Below are positions 36,957 to 46,328 of a stretch of 64,000 bases of DNA, piece by piece; position 1 is the stretch's first letter; each line of letters starts with the position of its first letter. The notes beneath the pieces were generated by a model. That model had not been told where the DNA came from. It saw only the letters and a program-made list of their open reading frames with translations, and ran no database searches. The stretch is taken from the NCBI RefSeq assembly GCF_000454545.1, contig NZ_CM002139.1:3422317-3486316 (forward strand). Direction: 5' to 3'. Made by a program: the position numbers and the translations under genes. Source of the DNA: Xanthomonas cassavae CFBP 4642. Lineage in GTDB: Bacteria > Pseudomonadota > Gammaproteobacteria > Xanthomonadales > Xanthomonadaceae.

Positions 36957-38984
36957 ATGCTGGAACATTATGGGTTATCGCTTGCGCTGGGATGTGCGGT
37001 CTTGGCAATCGTCTACGGAATCGTGTCGGCGCGCTGGGTGGTGGCGCAGCCAAGCGGCAACGCCCGCATGCAGGAGATCGCCGCTGCGATCCAGGAAGGC
37101 GCACGCGCCTACCTCAACCGGCAATACCTCACGATCTCGATCGCCGGCGGGGTGTTGTTCGTGCTGGTCGGGCTGTTCCTGAGCTGGTACACCGCGATCG
37201 GGTTCGCACTGGGCGCAGTGCTCTCCGGGCTGGCCGGCTACATCGGAATGAATGTCTCGGTGCGCGCCAATGTGCGCACCGCCGAGGCCGCACGCCACGG
37301 GATCGGCAAGGCGATGGATGTGGCGTTTCGCGGTGGCGCGATCACCGGCATGCTGGTGGTGGGCCTGGGCCTGCTTGGCGTGGCCGGGTATTACGCCGTG
37401 CTGCAGCGCCTGGGGCTCCCGCTGGAGCAGAACCTGCATGCCCTGGTCGGACTGGCGTTCGGGTCGTCGCTGATTTCGATCTTCGCGCGCCTGGGTGGCG
37501 GCATTTTCACCAAGGGAGCGGATGTGGGCGCAGACCTGGTGGGCAAGGTGGAGGCCGGCATCCCCGAAGACGACCCGCGCAACCCGGCAGTGATTGCCGA
37601 CAACGTGGGCGACAACGTGGGCGACTGCGCCGGCATGGCGGCGGACCTCTTCGAGACCTATGCGGTCACCGTGATCGCCACGATGCTGCTCGGCAGCCTG
37701 ACCCTGACCGAGACCGGGCCGCATGCGGTGCTGTATCCACTGGTGCTTGGCGGGGTGTCGATCATCGCGTCGATCGTCGGCGCGGCCTTCGTCAAGGTGA
37801 AGACGGGCGGCTCGATCATGGGGGCGCTCTACAAGGGCGTGATCGTCTCCGGCGTCCTGGCCGCACTGGCCTACTGGCCGATCACCCAGGCGCTGATGCG
37901 CGACAACAGCCATGGCGCCACGTCGGTGTACGTATGCGCCTTGATCGGGCTGATCCTCACCGGCCTGATCGTCTGGATCACCGAGTACTACACCGGCACC
38001 CAGTACACGCCCGTGCAACACGTGGCATCGGCCAGCACCACCGGGCACGGCACCAACATCATTGCCGGCCTCGGCATTTCGATGAAGTCCACCGCACTGC
38101 CGGTGATCGCGGTGTGCGCCGCGATCTGGGGCGCGTTCCATTTCGGCGGCTTGTACGGGATCGCCATCGCGGCCACCGCCATGCTGTCGATGGCCGGCAT
38201 GATCGTGGCGCTGGATGCCTATGGCCCCATCACCGACAACGCTGGCGGCATTGCCGAAATGGCCGAGCTACCGCCGGACGTGCGCAATATCACCGACCCG
38301 CTGGATGCGGTCGGCAACACCACCAAGGCGGTGACCAAGGGTTATGCGATCGGATCGGCGGCGCTGGCCGCGCTGGTGCTGTTTGCCGACTACACCCACA
38401 ACCTGCAGGCCGCCAATCCGAACGAGGTCTTTGCCTTCGACCTGTCCGACCACACGGTGATCATCGGCCTGCTGATCGGCGGCCTGATTCCGTATCTGTT
38501 CGGTGCCATGGCAATGGAGGCCGTGGGCCGCGCGGCGGGCGCAGTGGTGGAGGAAGTCCGCCGCCAGTTCCGCGAGATTCCCGGCATCATGGCCGGCACC
38601 GCCAAGCCGCAATACGACCGTGCGGTCGACATGCTGACCCGCTCGGCGATCCGCGAAATGATCGTGCCCTCGCTATTGCCGGTGGTGGTGCCGATTGTGG
38701 TGGGGCTGTTGCTGGGGCCGCGCGCACTGGGCGGCCTGTTGATCGGCACGATCGTCACCGGCTTGTTCCTGGCCATTTCCATGACCACTGGCGGCGGCGC
38801 CTGGGACAACGCCAAGAAATACATCGAGGATGGTCACTTCGGCGGCAAGGGCAGCGAAGCGCACAAGGCGGCGATCACCGGCGATACCGTGGGCGACCCA
38901 TACAAGGACACTGCAGGGCCAGCCATCAACCCGTTGATCAAGATCATCAACATCGTGGCATTGCTGCTGGTGCCATTGCTGTGA
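36957..38984 (+). CDS. hppA: Membrane proton-pumping pyrophosphatase, K+-independent type
   Basis: A 675-residue protein with about 16 transmembrane helices, starting at ATG 36957 behind GAGGGG. PPi-binding motifs are [25 protein letters not shown] and, at the C-terminal end, [20 protein letters not shown]. Residue 457, in the context [12 protein letters not shown], is Lys. In this family that Lys marks pumps that do not need K+, where the K+-dependent class has Ala. It couples PPi hydrolysis to H+ export. Its neighbours are the PPi-using phosphofructokinase and the soluble pyrophosphatase. Confidence 0.95.
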   Translation: MLEHYGLSLALGCAVLAIVYGIVSARWVVAQPSGNARMQEIAAAIQEGARAYLNRQYLTISIAGGVLFVLVGLFLSWYTAIGFALGAVLSGLAGYIGMNVSVRANVRTAEAARHGIGKAMDVAFRGGAITGMLVVGLGLLGVAGYYAVLQRLGLPLEQNLHALVGLAFGSSLISIFARLGGGIFTKGADVGADLVGKVEAGIPEDDPRNPAVIADNVGDNVGDCAGMAADLFETYAVTVIATMLLGSLTLTETGPHAVLYPLVLGGVSIIASIVGAAFVKVKTGGSIMGALYKGVIVSGVLAALAYWPITQALMRDNSHGATSVYVCALIGLILTGLIVWITEYYTGTQYTPVQHVASASTTGHGTNIIAGLGISMKSTALPVIAVCAAIWGAFHFGGLYGIAIAATAMLSMAGMIVALDAYGPITDNAGGIAEMAELPPDVRNITDPLDAVGNTTKAVTKGYAIGSAALAALVLFADYTHNLQAANPNEVFAFDLSDHTVIIGLLIGGLIPYLFGAMAMEAVGRAAGAVVEEVRRQFREIPGIMAGTAKPQYDRAVDMLTRSAIREMIVPSLLPVVVPIVVGLLLGPRALGGLLIGTIVTGLFLAISMTTGGGAWDNAKKYIEDGHFGGKGSEAHKAAITGDTVGDPYKDTAGPAINPLIKIINIVALLLVPLL

Positions 38985-39439
38985 GCAGCGCAGGCCACGC
39001 CGCCGGGATCCTCCGGTGGCTCGCGATGCAGACTACACGGCCGGCCACGGTACCCAGGTCGACACTCTGATCCAGTGCGGGGCAGCGAACTGCACCTGGC
39101 TCTGGCAGGCCTGCTGCCTGCAATATCCTGCGCCGGCTAACGGATGGGCTCCGGCGCAGGATGAGTTGCAGTTCAGTCGAGCGTTGGCCAAACCCGCACA
39201 GGACCTTGCGGTGGGCGTTGCAGCGACAACGGCGAGCGTATGACCAGCGCCTCTCGGGTTTTGCCGAGCCCGATGCCATACAGAACCTGCATGGCATCGC
39301 CCCCTCCCCGCAACGCTGCACGCTGAACACCCAACGCCCGCCTGCCGGCAATGCAGTGACTCGCCTGCGAGCGCGAGCGCTGACCGCCGTGCCGTGCCGG
39401 TCATCAATCCTCGAATAAGGCGATTCGCCTCGACGTTGA
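38985..39439. other. Intergenic, no gene seen
   Basis: This space lies between hppA and a convergent secreted hypothetical. Only short frames without ribosome sites occur. No strong T-tailed hairpin was found. Confidence 0.45.
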
Positions 39440-39922
39440 TCACAGACAGCCGATCAAGCCATCGTAGATCGGCGGCGCACCGCCGGGCAGCGGTTCGAAC
39501 AGGGGGTTGGTCACGGCAAGCACGCGATACATCTCGTCCAGGCGGGTGCCGGCTTTCAGTGGCGCGATGCAACGCCAGACCCGGCTGTCCGAGCGCAGGT
39601 AGCCACTGCGTGGGTCGACGCTGACCTCGCTGGCGCCGAAGGTCCAGATGCAGCTACGCACCACGCCGGTGAGGCGATGGACCGAACAGCGAAAGCGCAG
39701 CGGCTGGTAGTCGCTGAACTCGCCACCGCAGAAGGTGTCGCCGCAGATGTTGTCGAAGTCACGGTCCAGCCGTTGCTCCAGATCGATGAAGGCCTCCCAG
39801 CCCTCTCCATTGGCCGGCCAGTCCACGGCGTCCACATAGGTCGGTGGCGGCGTTGCCGCGGCGGCGACAGGTGCGGTGAGCGAAAGCAGCAAGACGACGA
39901 GCAAGCGCGGGAGCCTGAGCAT
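39440..39922 (-). CDS. Secreted hypothetical protein with six cysteines
   Basis: A 160-residue protein with a Sec signal (MLRLPRLLVVLLLSLTAPVAA). The mature part has six Cys, in NICGDTFCGGEF, RFRCSVHR, VVRSCIW, VWRCIAP and LIGCL, suggesting a disulfide-bonded periplasmic fold. No known domain is recognised. It is divergent from ppa and convergent with hppA. Confidence 0.75.
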   Translation of the reverse strand: MLRLPRLLVVLLLSLTAPVAAAATPPPTYVDAVDWPANGEGWEAFIDLEQRLDRDFDNICGDTFCGGEFSDYQPLRFRCSVHRLTGVVRSCIWTFGASEVSVDPRSGYLRSDSRVWRCIAPLKAGTRLDEMYRVLAVTNPLFEPLPGGAPPIYDGLIGCL

Positions 39923-40119
39923 GGCGGTTTCCGAACGGTGGATGAGCCTGCAGCGTGCGCCTCGGTGCCGACCCGCCGGGATCGGGCGGTTGCCAGCAAT
40001 GGATGCAGGCTATGCCGTATTCGGCCGTCAGAACATTGCCTATTCAGTGTCGCTGCAGCGCAACAGCCGAACGCGTAGAATCGCGCTCCACACACAGCTG
40101 ACGCCTCGGAGCTACGCGC

Positions 40120-40656
40120 ATGGGTCTTGAACTGGTCACCTCTGGCAAGAATCTGCCGGAAGAAATCAACGTTGTCATCGAAATCCCCAAGGATTCCGAG
40201 CCGGTCAAGTACGAAGTGGACAAGGCCAGCGGCGCGATCTTCGTCGACCGGATCCTGTCGACCCCGATGCGCTACCCCTGCAATTACGGCTATGTGCCCA
40301 ACACCCTGTGCGGCGATGGCGATCCGGCCGACGTGCTGGTGGTGCTGCCACTGCCGCTGGTCCCGGGCTCGGTGGTGCGCTGCCGTCCGGTCGGCGTGCT
40401 GCGCATGAGCGACGAGGCGGGCAGCGATGAAAAGATCCTGGCGGTGCCGATCGAGAAGATCTTCTCAGGCTACGCGCACATCGAAGACATCAGCCAGGTC
40501 TCCAGCCACTGGATGGAGCGCATCGGCCATTTCTTCGAGCATTACAAGGACTTGGAGAAGGGCAAGTGGGTGAAGCTGGATGGCTGGGGCGGCGCTGCCG
40601 AGGCCAAGCGCATCCTGGTCGAATCGGTGGAACGCTATAATTCCGACGCGCCCTGA
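40120..40656 (+). CDS. ppa: Soluble inorganic pyrophosphatase (family I)
   Basis: A 178-residue enzyme that hydrolyses PPi and drives biosynthesis. The signature [17 protein letters not shown] holds the metal-binding Asp residues, with [21 protein letters not shown] before it and [21 protein letters not shown] after. Soluble PPase, the H+-pumping PPase and a PPi-using PFK are found together here, so the cell must balance PPi use. Confidence 0.96.
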   Translation: MGLELVTSGKNLPEEINVVIEIPKDSEPVKYEVDKASGAIFVDRILSTPMRYPCNYGYVPNTLCGDGDPADVLVVLPLPLVPGSVVRCRPVGVLRMSDEAGSDEKILAVPIEKIFSGYAHIEDISQVSSHWMERIGHFFEHYKDLEKGKWVKLDGWGGAAEAKRILVESVERYNSDAP

Positions 40657-40693
40657 GCCGTTGGCCGTCACCTTGCTCCGTGAGCATGGAGCG

Positions 40694-40724
40694 ACCGGGA
40701 TCACGCTTTTGCCGTGATCCCGGT
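40694..40724. promoter_or_regulatory. Perfect 12-bp inverted repeat upstream of the HDOD gene
   Basis: ACCGGGATCACG (40694-40705) and CGTGATCCCGGT (40713-40724) are exact reverse complements around CTTTTGC. There is no T-run on either side, so a simple intrinsic terminator is unlikely. It may be an operator or an RNA stem between ppa and the HDOD gene. Confidence 0.55.
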
Positions 40725-40804
40725 GACCGCCGTCGGCAGATCGGGTACATTGCCGGACTGCGTTTGGCCGGCGCCTTGCCGCCGGTGACTTCTGGGGAAG
40801 TGTC

Positions 40805-41920
40805 TTGCGTATTCTGTTTGTTGGGGACGAAGCCAGCCTTCCGTCCGACCTGGTCGATTACGTCTCCGATCTCGGCGACCAATGGCAGGCGCAGCAGGTG
40901 GCCGATGGAAATTCGGCGATCGAGGCTGCCGCGTTGTCTCCGTTCGATGCGGTCATCGTTGCACCGACTCTGCCCGACCTGACTGCCGCCACCTTGCTGG
41001 GGCAGATCCGGACGCTGCGTCCGGACACGATCCGGATTGCATTGATCGATGCCCAGGATGGTCAGCGCACGCCGCCGGCCCGCATCATCGGCGTGGCCCA
41101 TCGCTTCCTGCCGATGCCGCTGGCGCCGGAAGTCCTGCTCGAAGCCGTCACCAGCCTGGAAGAGCTGCGCGACCTGCTCGGCAACCCGCGCCTGCGTGCG
41201 GCCATCGGCCGGATCGAAAAGCTGCCGTCGCCGCCGCATCTGTATCTGAGCCTGATGCATGCACTGGAAGAAGACGATGGCGCCGATGCGGCCGACATCG
41301 CCAAGCTCATCTCGGGCGACCCGGCAATTGCAGCTAAGGTGCTGCAGCTGTGCAATTCGGCGTTCTTTTCCGGCGGCCGCAGCATCACCGATCTGCGCAC
41401 GGCCGTGACCCGCCTGGGCGTGGCGACGCTGCGCGACCTGGTGCTGGCGAGCGAAGTGTTCTCGGTGCAGACCCTGACCCCGGCCGAGCGCAGCGCGATG
41501 CAACGCCGCGCCCTGCTCTCCTCGCGTCTGGCGGCCAAGGTATTGCCACCCACCAGCGCGGAGCTGGGTTCCACCGCCGCGCTGCTGGCCGACATCGGCC
41601 TGCTCCTGCCCGGCGTGCGCGATGAGCGCGAGCCGCTGCCGGAAGGCGGCGACGAGCGCCTGGGCCATACCGAAGCCGGCGCCTATCTGCTTGGCCTGTG
41701 GGGCCTGCCGATGCCGATCATCGAGGCAGTGGCTTTCCATCGCCACCCGCAGCGTTCCAGCCTGCGCAGCTTCTGGGTCACCGGCGCGGTACATGTGGCC
41801 ACGGCACTGGCCAGCGGCGAAACTGTGGACGAGGAGTATCTGTCCAAGGTCGGCGTGATCTCCCGCCTGCCGACCTGGCGCGAACAGGCCGACACCTTGC
41901 TGGGCCTTACCGAGGCGTAA
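40805..41920 (+). CDS. Response-regulator-like / HDOD domain signalling protein
   Basis: A 371-residue protein beginning with TTG 40805, placed behind GGGGAAG. The N-terminal ~120 residues form a receiver-like fold (MRILFVGDE, FDAVIVAPTLPDL). The central HDOD domain has IEKLPSPPHLYLSLMHALEE, AKLISGDPAIAAKVLQLCNS and LRTAVTRLGVATLRDLVLAS. The canonical phospho-Asp site looks degenerate (VAPTLPDL), so signalling by phosphorylation is uncertain. HDOD proteins act in regulation linked to motility, virulence and c-di-GMP. A terminator follows at 41959. Confidence 0.88.
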   Translation: MRILFVGDEASLPSDLVDYVSDLGDQWQAQQVADGNSAIEAAALSPFDAVIVAPTLPDLTAATLLGQIRTLRPDTIRIALIDAQDGQRTPPARIIGVAHRFLPMPLAPEVLLEAVTSLEELRDLLGNPRLRAAIGRIEKLPSPPHLYLSLMHALEEDDGADAADIAKLISGDPAIAAKVLQLCNSAFFSGGRSITDLRTAVTRLGVATLRDLVLASEVFSVQTLTPAERSAMQRRALLSSRLAAKVLPPTSAELGSTAALLADIGLLLPGVRDEREPLPEGGDERLGHTEAGAYLLGLWGLPMPIIEAVAFHRHPQRSSLRSFWVTGAVHVATALASGETVDEEYLSKVGVISRLPTWREQADTLLGLTEA

Positions 41921-41958
41921 GCGGCGGCCGTCAGGGGCAGCGATCGAAGCAGCGAGAA

Positions 41959-41983
41959 GGCGCGATGGAATCGCGCCTTTTTC
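41959..41983 (+). terminator. Intrinsic terminator of the HDOD gene
   Basis: GGCGCGAT (41959-41966) pairs with ATCGCGCC (41970-41977) around GGA, followed by TTTTTC. The remaining gap to 42322 holds no recognisable gene. Confidence 0.93.
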
Positions 41984-42322
41984 TTTGCCGCATTGCTGCC
42001 GCGTGATGACGTGCGTGGGATGGGCGATAGACGTTGCGGCTGAGCTCTGCCGTCAGGCGCCCCGCAACGGGCTATCCGCGGCGCTGGATTTAGACCTGGA
42101 ACATCTGCGGTCCGAGCCAGACCGAGGGTTATGGCAGTCGGACTCGGGATTCCGTGGCCAGACGTCATAGACCATGCACGCAAAGGAGCTTTCGGCATGC
42201 GCTGGCAGGCTCCGGTTGCAGCTCGTCCAGCTCGGCCTGGCGCGTGCCAGCCCTCGGCACCACGGCAACCGTGGCGACTCACATGCACAGGCCACACCTT
42301 GGACGCAGTCGACGACAGGCAT

Positions 42323-42346
42323 AAAAAGCGGGCCTTTCGGCCCGCT
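42323..42346 (-). terminator. Terminator of the second TonB-dependent receptor gene
   Basis: AGCGGGCC (42327-42334) pairs with GGCCCGCT (42339-42346) around a TTTC loop. On the minus strand the stem is followed by TTTTTAT. It lies 25 bases after the receptor stop. Confidence 0.93.
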
Positions 42347-42370
42347 TCTTCTTTCACGACGCTTCGATGA

Positions 42371-45268
42371 TCAGAAGCGCTGGTTGTACTGCACGAACAG
42401 GAAGCGGTCGTAATCCAGCATCGGATCGATCGCCGCGGTGCTGCTGTTGGTGATCGAGTAGGTCACCGGCGGCTGCTTGTTCCAGATGTTGCGGGCGCCG
42501 ACGGTCACGCTGCCGTCCCACGGAGCCTGCCAGGTGACCGAGACGTCCTGGTAGGAGATCGAGCCCTTCTTGTTGGAACCGGTACCGCCGCCCCAACCCG
42601 GGTTCGGGGTCTGGTAGTTCGGGTCGTTGCACTCGATGCCTGCCGATGCATCCCAGCAGTAATCGCGGAAGCCGCCGTAGTAGCGCAGGTTCCAGTTGGC
42701 CGACAGCGAACCCAGCGACCAGTCCAGACCCAGGGTGGCGCGCACGCGTGGGAAGTTCCAGTAGCCAGCGTAGTTGGCCCAATCGGCACCGGCTTCGGCC
42801 TGCGACTTGTAGGTCGCCAGGTAGTTGGTGTCCAGGTTGACGGCAAACTTGCCGTAGGCGGTTTCGGGCATGCGATAACGCACGCCGAAGTTGTAGCCTT
42901 CGGTTTCCAGACGACCCAGGTTGACGTTGCCGCGGCTCAGCGTGGTGACCTGGCCGGTGACCGCATCGCGACTGTAGTCGGCGCAGTAGCTGGCCAGGTT
43001 GTTGAGGTAGCAGTTGTTCAACACATCATTGGCCGACAGCGCGGTGATGATGTTGGAGATCGAAATGCGGTACCAATCCAGCGAGAAGTCCAGGCCCTGC
43101 ACCCAATGCGGGCTGTACACCATGCCCACGGTCCGGGTGATGCTGTATTCCGGCTCCAGCTCTGCATTACCCACGCCCGAATTGAACGGCGCATTGCCCT
43201 GCACATCACGACGCGTGACCGGATTGCCGGCGCTGTCGGTCTGACGGAAACCCGCCGGCAGGCCTTCGGCGGTGCAACGTGCAGCAACGCCGGCGGTACC
43301 CAGCGAACCGAAGGTCGCGTCGCACGGATCGGTGAAGGTATCGAAGGTCTGCGAGCCGCCACCGAAGGTGTCCGACAGCGTCGGCGCACGGAAACCGGTG
43401 CCGTAGGTACCGCGCACCAGCAGGTCGTCGATCGGCTTCCAGGTGAAGCTGAACTTGCTGTTGGTGGTGTCGCCGAAGCGGCTGTAGTTGCTGTAGCGCG
43501 CAGCCACGTCGAACGATAGTTCCTTGGCGCCCGGCAAATCCTTCAGCACCGGAATCAACAGCTCCAGGTAGGCTTCGTTGGTCTGGTAACGACCCTCGGT
43601 GGCCTGTGCCGCCAGGTCGGTGGTGTAACCGGCGCTGGACAGCTGGTCCGGATAGTCGTAACCGCTGATTTCGCGGTGCTCGACGCCTGCAGCGAAGCCC
43701 AGCTCACCGGCCGGCAGGTCGAACAGACCACCGGTGACGTTGGCGGTCCACTGCTTGCTCAGGCTCTGCTGCGTGGCCTGGCCCAATGCATTGATGTACT
43801 GCAGCGCGTTCGGCGTGGAAGCCGACGGGCCGCCCAGGATATTGAACGGGGTGCACTGGCCCAGCGCATTGCTGGTACCCAGCGCGATCGGGGCTGCTGC
43901 GGTACCACACTGCACCTGACCCTGCGCATTGAGGAACGAGGGACCCAATGCCTTCTGCAACGCCAGCAGGTTGATGTTGCCGCGCGAAACCTGCGTCACA
44001 TCGTATTTGTTGTAGTTGAAGCCCACGTCCCAGTTCCAGCCGTGGCTTCCGACGTCGAACACGCCTTCCAGCGCTGCATCGAAGTGCAGGGTCTTGACGT
44101 TGCTTTCGGTGGTGCGCGGCAATTCAACCGTACGACGGAACCAGCTGGTGATGTCCTGGCCAACCGGGTTGTAGTAGCTGCTGCCACTGATGGCGACCGG
44201 GAACTGCGGCTGCGACGAGGCCTGCAGCGGGTAGCCGGCGATCTGACGGTTCGAGTCGCGCTCGGAGTACATCGCGGTCGACTTGAAGGTCAGGCTGTCG
44301 GTCAGGTTGTAGCTGCCGGTCGTGAAGATCGACTTGTTGCGGCTGGACTGCTGCAACATCATCTGGTCGACGGAATTGAAGTAATCGTCGGTGGTGATGT
44401 CGTTGTGGTAGTTGGCCAGATTGCGTGAATCCGCACCCACGCCCTTACCGTCGAACGAACCGGTGTGGTTGAGGATGTAGGTCTGGTCGTTGGAGGTGAA
44501 GCGACCCCACGGGCCGGTCGCGCTCAGGCCATCTTCGATGTGGTTCGGACCGGCCGAGTAACGGGTCAGCGTGCGATCCTTGGCCCATACCGGATCTTCG
44601 TTGGTGTAGTTGACGCCAAACACCAGCGAGGAGCGGTCGGTGGTGGTGCCGGCAGTGAAGGAGTACTGCTCCTTGGAACCGTCGCCACGACCGTTCTGGC
44701 CGAAGTACGCCGAGGCTTCTGCACCGTCGTAGTTCTGACGCAGGATGATGTTGACCACACCGGCCACGGCGTCGGAGCCGTAGATCGCCGAGGCGCCGTC
44801 CTTCAGGACTTCGATGCGCTCGATCAGCGAGCTCGGGATGGTGGACATGTCGGTCAGGCCGGACAGGCTGGACAGGCTGCTGGTCCAACGCTTGCCGTTC
44901 ACCAACACCAGGGTACGGTTCTCGCCCAGGTTGTACAGATTGACGTACTGGCCGCCCTGTTCCGGGTCGGAGGTCAGCACGGCAGCCTTGCTGTAGGTCT
45001 GCGTGCCGGCAATCGACAGGTTCTGGAGGATGTCGCCGACGCTGACCAGGCCGGACTTCTGAATGTCCTGCTGGGTGACGGTAAAGACCGGCTGTGCGGT
45101 TTCGACGTCGACCGAGCGGATGCGCGAGCCGGTGATTTCGATGCGGTCCAGGGTCGTGGTCGACGGGGCGGACTGCTCTTGTGCATTGGCGGCAAAAGCC
45201 GGCGTCAACGCGATCGCAATACCGGCGGGCAACAGGCCCAGCCGCACTGCGGAGGTGCGAAGGTTCAT
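42371..45268 (-). CDS. TonB-dependent receptor
   Basis: A 965-residue outer-membrane receptor from ATG 45268, one codon after a TTG. The signal peptide runs to about AANAQE. The plug begins with LDRIEITGSRI and includes GENRTLVLVNGKRW and EVLKDGASAIYGSDAVAGVV. The barrel ends with FLFVQYNQRF, a terminal Phe. It resembles receptors for nutrients imported under TonB control; the ligand is unknown. It lies 48 bases after the AraC regulator gene on the same strand, so joint transcription or direct control is likely. The wHTH-propeller regulator upstream completes a putative sensing cluster. Confidence 0.93.
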   Translation of the reverse strand: MNLRTSAVRLGLLPAGIAIALTPAFAANAQEQSAPSTTTLDRIEITGSRIRSVDVETAQPVFTVTQQDIQKSGLVSVGDILQNLSIAGTQTYSKAAVLTSDPEQGGQYVNLYNLGENRTLVLVNGKRWTSSLSSLSGLTDMSTIPSSLIERIEVLKDGASAIYGSDAVAGVVNIILRQNYDGAEASAYFGQNGRGDGSKEQYSFTAGTTTDRSSLVFGVNYTNEDPVWAKDRTLTRYSAGPNHIEDGLSATGPWGRFTSNDQTYILNHTGSFDGKGVGADSRNLANYHNDITTDDYFNSVDQMMLQQSSRNKSIFTTGSYNLTDSLTFKSTAMYSERDSNRQIAGYPLQASSQPQFPVAISGSSYYNPVGQDITSWFRRTVELPRTTESNVKTLHFDAALEGVFDVGSHGWNWDVGFNYNKYDVTQVSRGNINLLALQKALGPSFLNAQGQVQCGTAAAPIALGTSNALGQCTPFNILGGPSASTPNALQYINALGQATQQSLSKQWTANVTGGLFDLPAGELGFAAGVEHREISGYDYPDQLSSAGYTTDLAAQATEGRYQTNEAYLELLIPVLKDLPGAKELSFDVAARYSNYSRFGDTTNSKFSFTWKPIDDLLVRGTYGTGFRAPTLSDTFGGGSQTFDTFTDPCDATFGSLGTAGVAARCTAEGLPAGFRQTDSAGNPVTRRDVQGNAPFNSGVGNAELEPEYSITRTVGMVYSPHWVQGLDFSLDWYRISISNIITALSANDVLNNCYLNNLASYCADYSRDAVTGQVTTLSRGNVNLGRLETEGYNFGVRYRMPETAYGKFAVNLDTNYLATYKSQAEAGADWANYAGYWNFPRVRATLGLDWSLGSLSANWNLRYYGGFRDYCWDASAGIECNDPNYQTPNPGWGGGTGSNKKGSISYQDVSVTWQAPWDGSVTVGARNIWNKQPPVTYSITNSSTAAIDPMLDYDRFLFVQYNQRF

Positions 45269-45316
45269 CAATCTCTCCAGGGTTCGTTAGTGGCGCGTTA
45301 AGCGCCCCCGTGCAAA

Positions 45317-46210
45317 TTACGATTGCGTGAACGCCGTCGCTTTGCGCGTCACGCTACGTGGCTTTGCCGAATCTGGCGGATTGGTCGTCTGGTCCCGGTA
45401 ACGCGATGCGGAGACCCCGAAGCGCGCGCGAAACGCACGCGCAAAACTGCAGCAATTATCGAAGCCGCTGGCGGCCGCAACCTCACCGATCATCATCGAT
45501 GTGTCGCGCAACAGATCGGAGGCGCGCTCCAGTCGCAGGCGCGCCGACAATGCCTGTGGGCTTTCCTCGTACAGGCTCTGAAACGTCTTGGAGACATACC
45601 AGCCGGAGAAGTTGGTCAGCTGCGCCAGCTCGCTGATGCGCACGACGCGATCGCTGTTGCCTTCCAGGTAGAGCCGGGCGCGCTGCATGCGACCGAAGAC
45701 CTGGCGGCGACGGCTGCGTGAGCGACCTGGGCACCGCTGCTCCTGCTCGATGAAGTCGCGCTGCATTGCCGCCAGGTGCAGCAACAGCGGGCGTGCAGAG
45801 GCACAGCCACTCTGCACTGCCGCGTTGCGCCACAGCCGCAATGCAATACGCAGATCGCTGCGTGACAGGTGGCTGCGCCCCGGATACAGCGTGGCATCGG
45901 TTAACTCGGCCAGGGACTGCAGACTGTCGCCGTCGAGACTGACGCCGACGCACAGCGCGCTCCGGTCGGCCTGCACGGTGGGGTGCGAGTCCTTGTCGAA
46001 GGCAATCCAGTCGCCGGCACGCAGGCGGAAACGTCCTTCCTTGGATTCCACCCATGCGCGTCCGCGCAACTGCACCCACAGCGTGAACGTCGCAGACGTG
46101 GTGCGGATGCTGCCCAGCCGCGAGACTGCCAGACCTGTGGTCGAGGTCGATTCGCTGGCACCATCCAGTGACAGTGCGAGGCCGCGATCGGCAATGATGA
46201 CCTGTTGCAT
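45317..46210 (-). CDS. AraC-family transcriptional regulator
   Basis: A 297-residue protein. The C-terminal half carries the two helix-turn-helix motifs of the AraC family (VVRISELAQLTNFSGWYVSK and IGEVAAASGFDNCCSFARAF), ending with the FGVSASRYRD segment. The N-terminal half is a cupin-like sensor (LWVQLRGRAWVESKEGRFRL). It probably controls the TonB receptor gene downstream. Its own upstream region holds a remarkable set of CGAA repeats. Confidence 0.92.
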   Translation of the reverse strand: MQQVIIADRGLALSLDGASESTSTTGLAVSRLGSIRTTSATFTLWVQLRGRAWVESKEGRFRLRAGDWIAFDKDSHPTVQADRSALCVGVSLDGDSLQSLAELTDATLYPGRSHLSRSDLRIALRLWRNAAVQSGCASARPLLLHLAAMQRDFIEQEQRCPGRSRSRRRQVFGRMQRARLYLEGNSDRVVRISELAQLTNFSGWYVSKTFQSLYEESPQALSARLRLERASDLLRDTSMMIGEVAAASGFDNCCSFARAFRARFGVSASRYRDQTTNPPDSAKPRSVTRKATAFTQS

Positions 46211-46250
46211 GTTGGCAGCCCTGTGTACAAAAGAGGGCGCAGTGTTTTGC

Positions 46251-46328
46251 CGAATCTGGCGCGAATCAGGAAGTTCTGACGAAACTGTGCCGAAATCGCT
46301 ACGAAACCTTTCCGAAAAATTTACGAAG
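46251..46328. promoter_or_regulatory. Phased CGAA(A) array upstream of the AraC gene
   Basis: CGAA occurs at 46251, 46262, 46280, 46291, 46302, 46313 and 46324 on the plus strand. The intervals are 11, 18, 11, 11, 11 and 11. Four of the last five units read CGAAA. On the minus strand the motif reads TTTCG. The last copy overlaps the end of the winged-helix regulator gene; the rest fill the 110-bp gap before the AraC ATG. An 11-bp period is the spacing bound by tandem OmpR/PhoB-type winged-helix proteins. Confidence 0.8.

Noticed and set aside
46251..46328. HrpX PIP box (TTCGC-N15-TTCGC)
   Set aside because: TTCG copies are 11, 18, 22 or more bases apart, never the 20 needed for a PIP box, and a suited -10 is not at the right distance.
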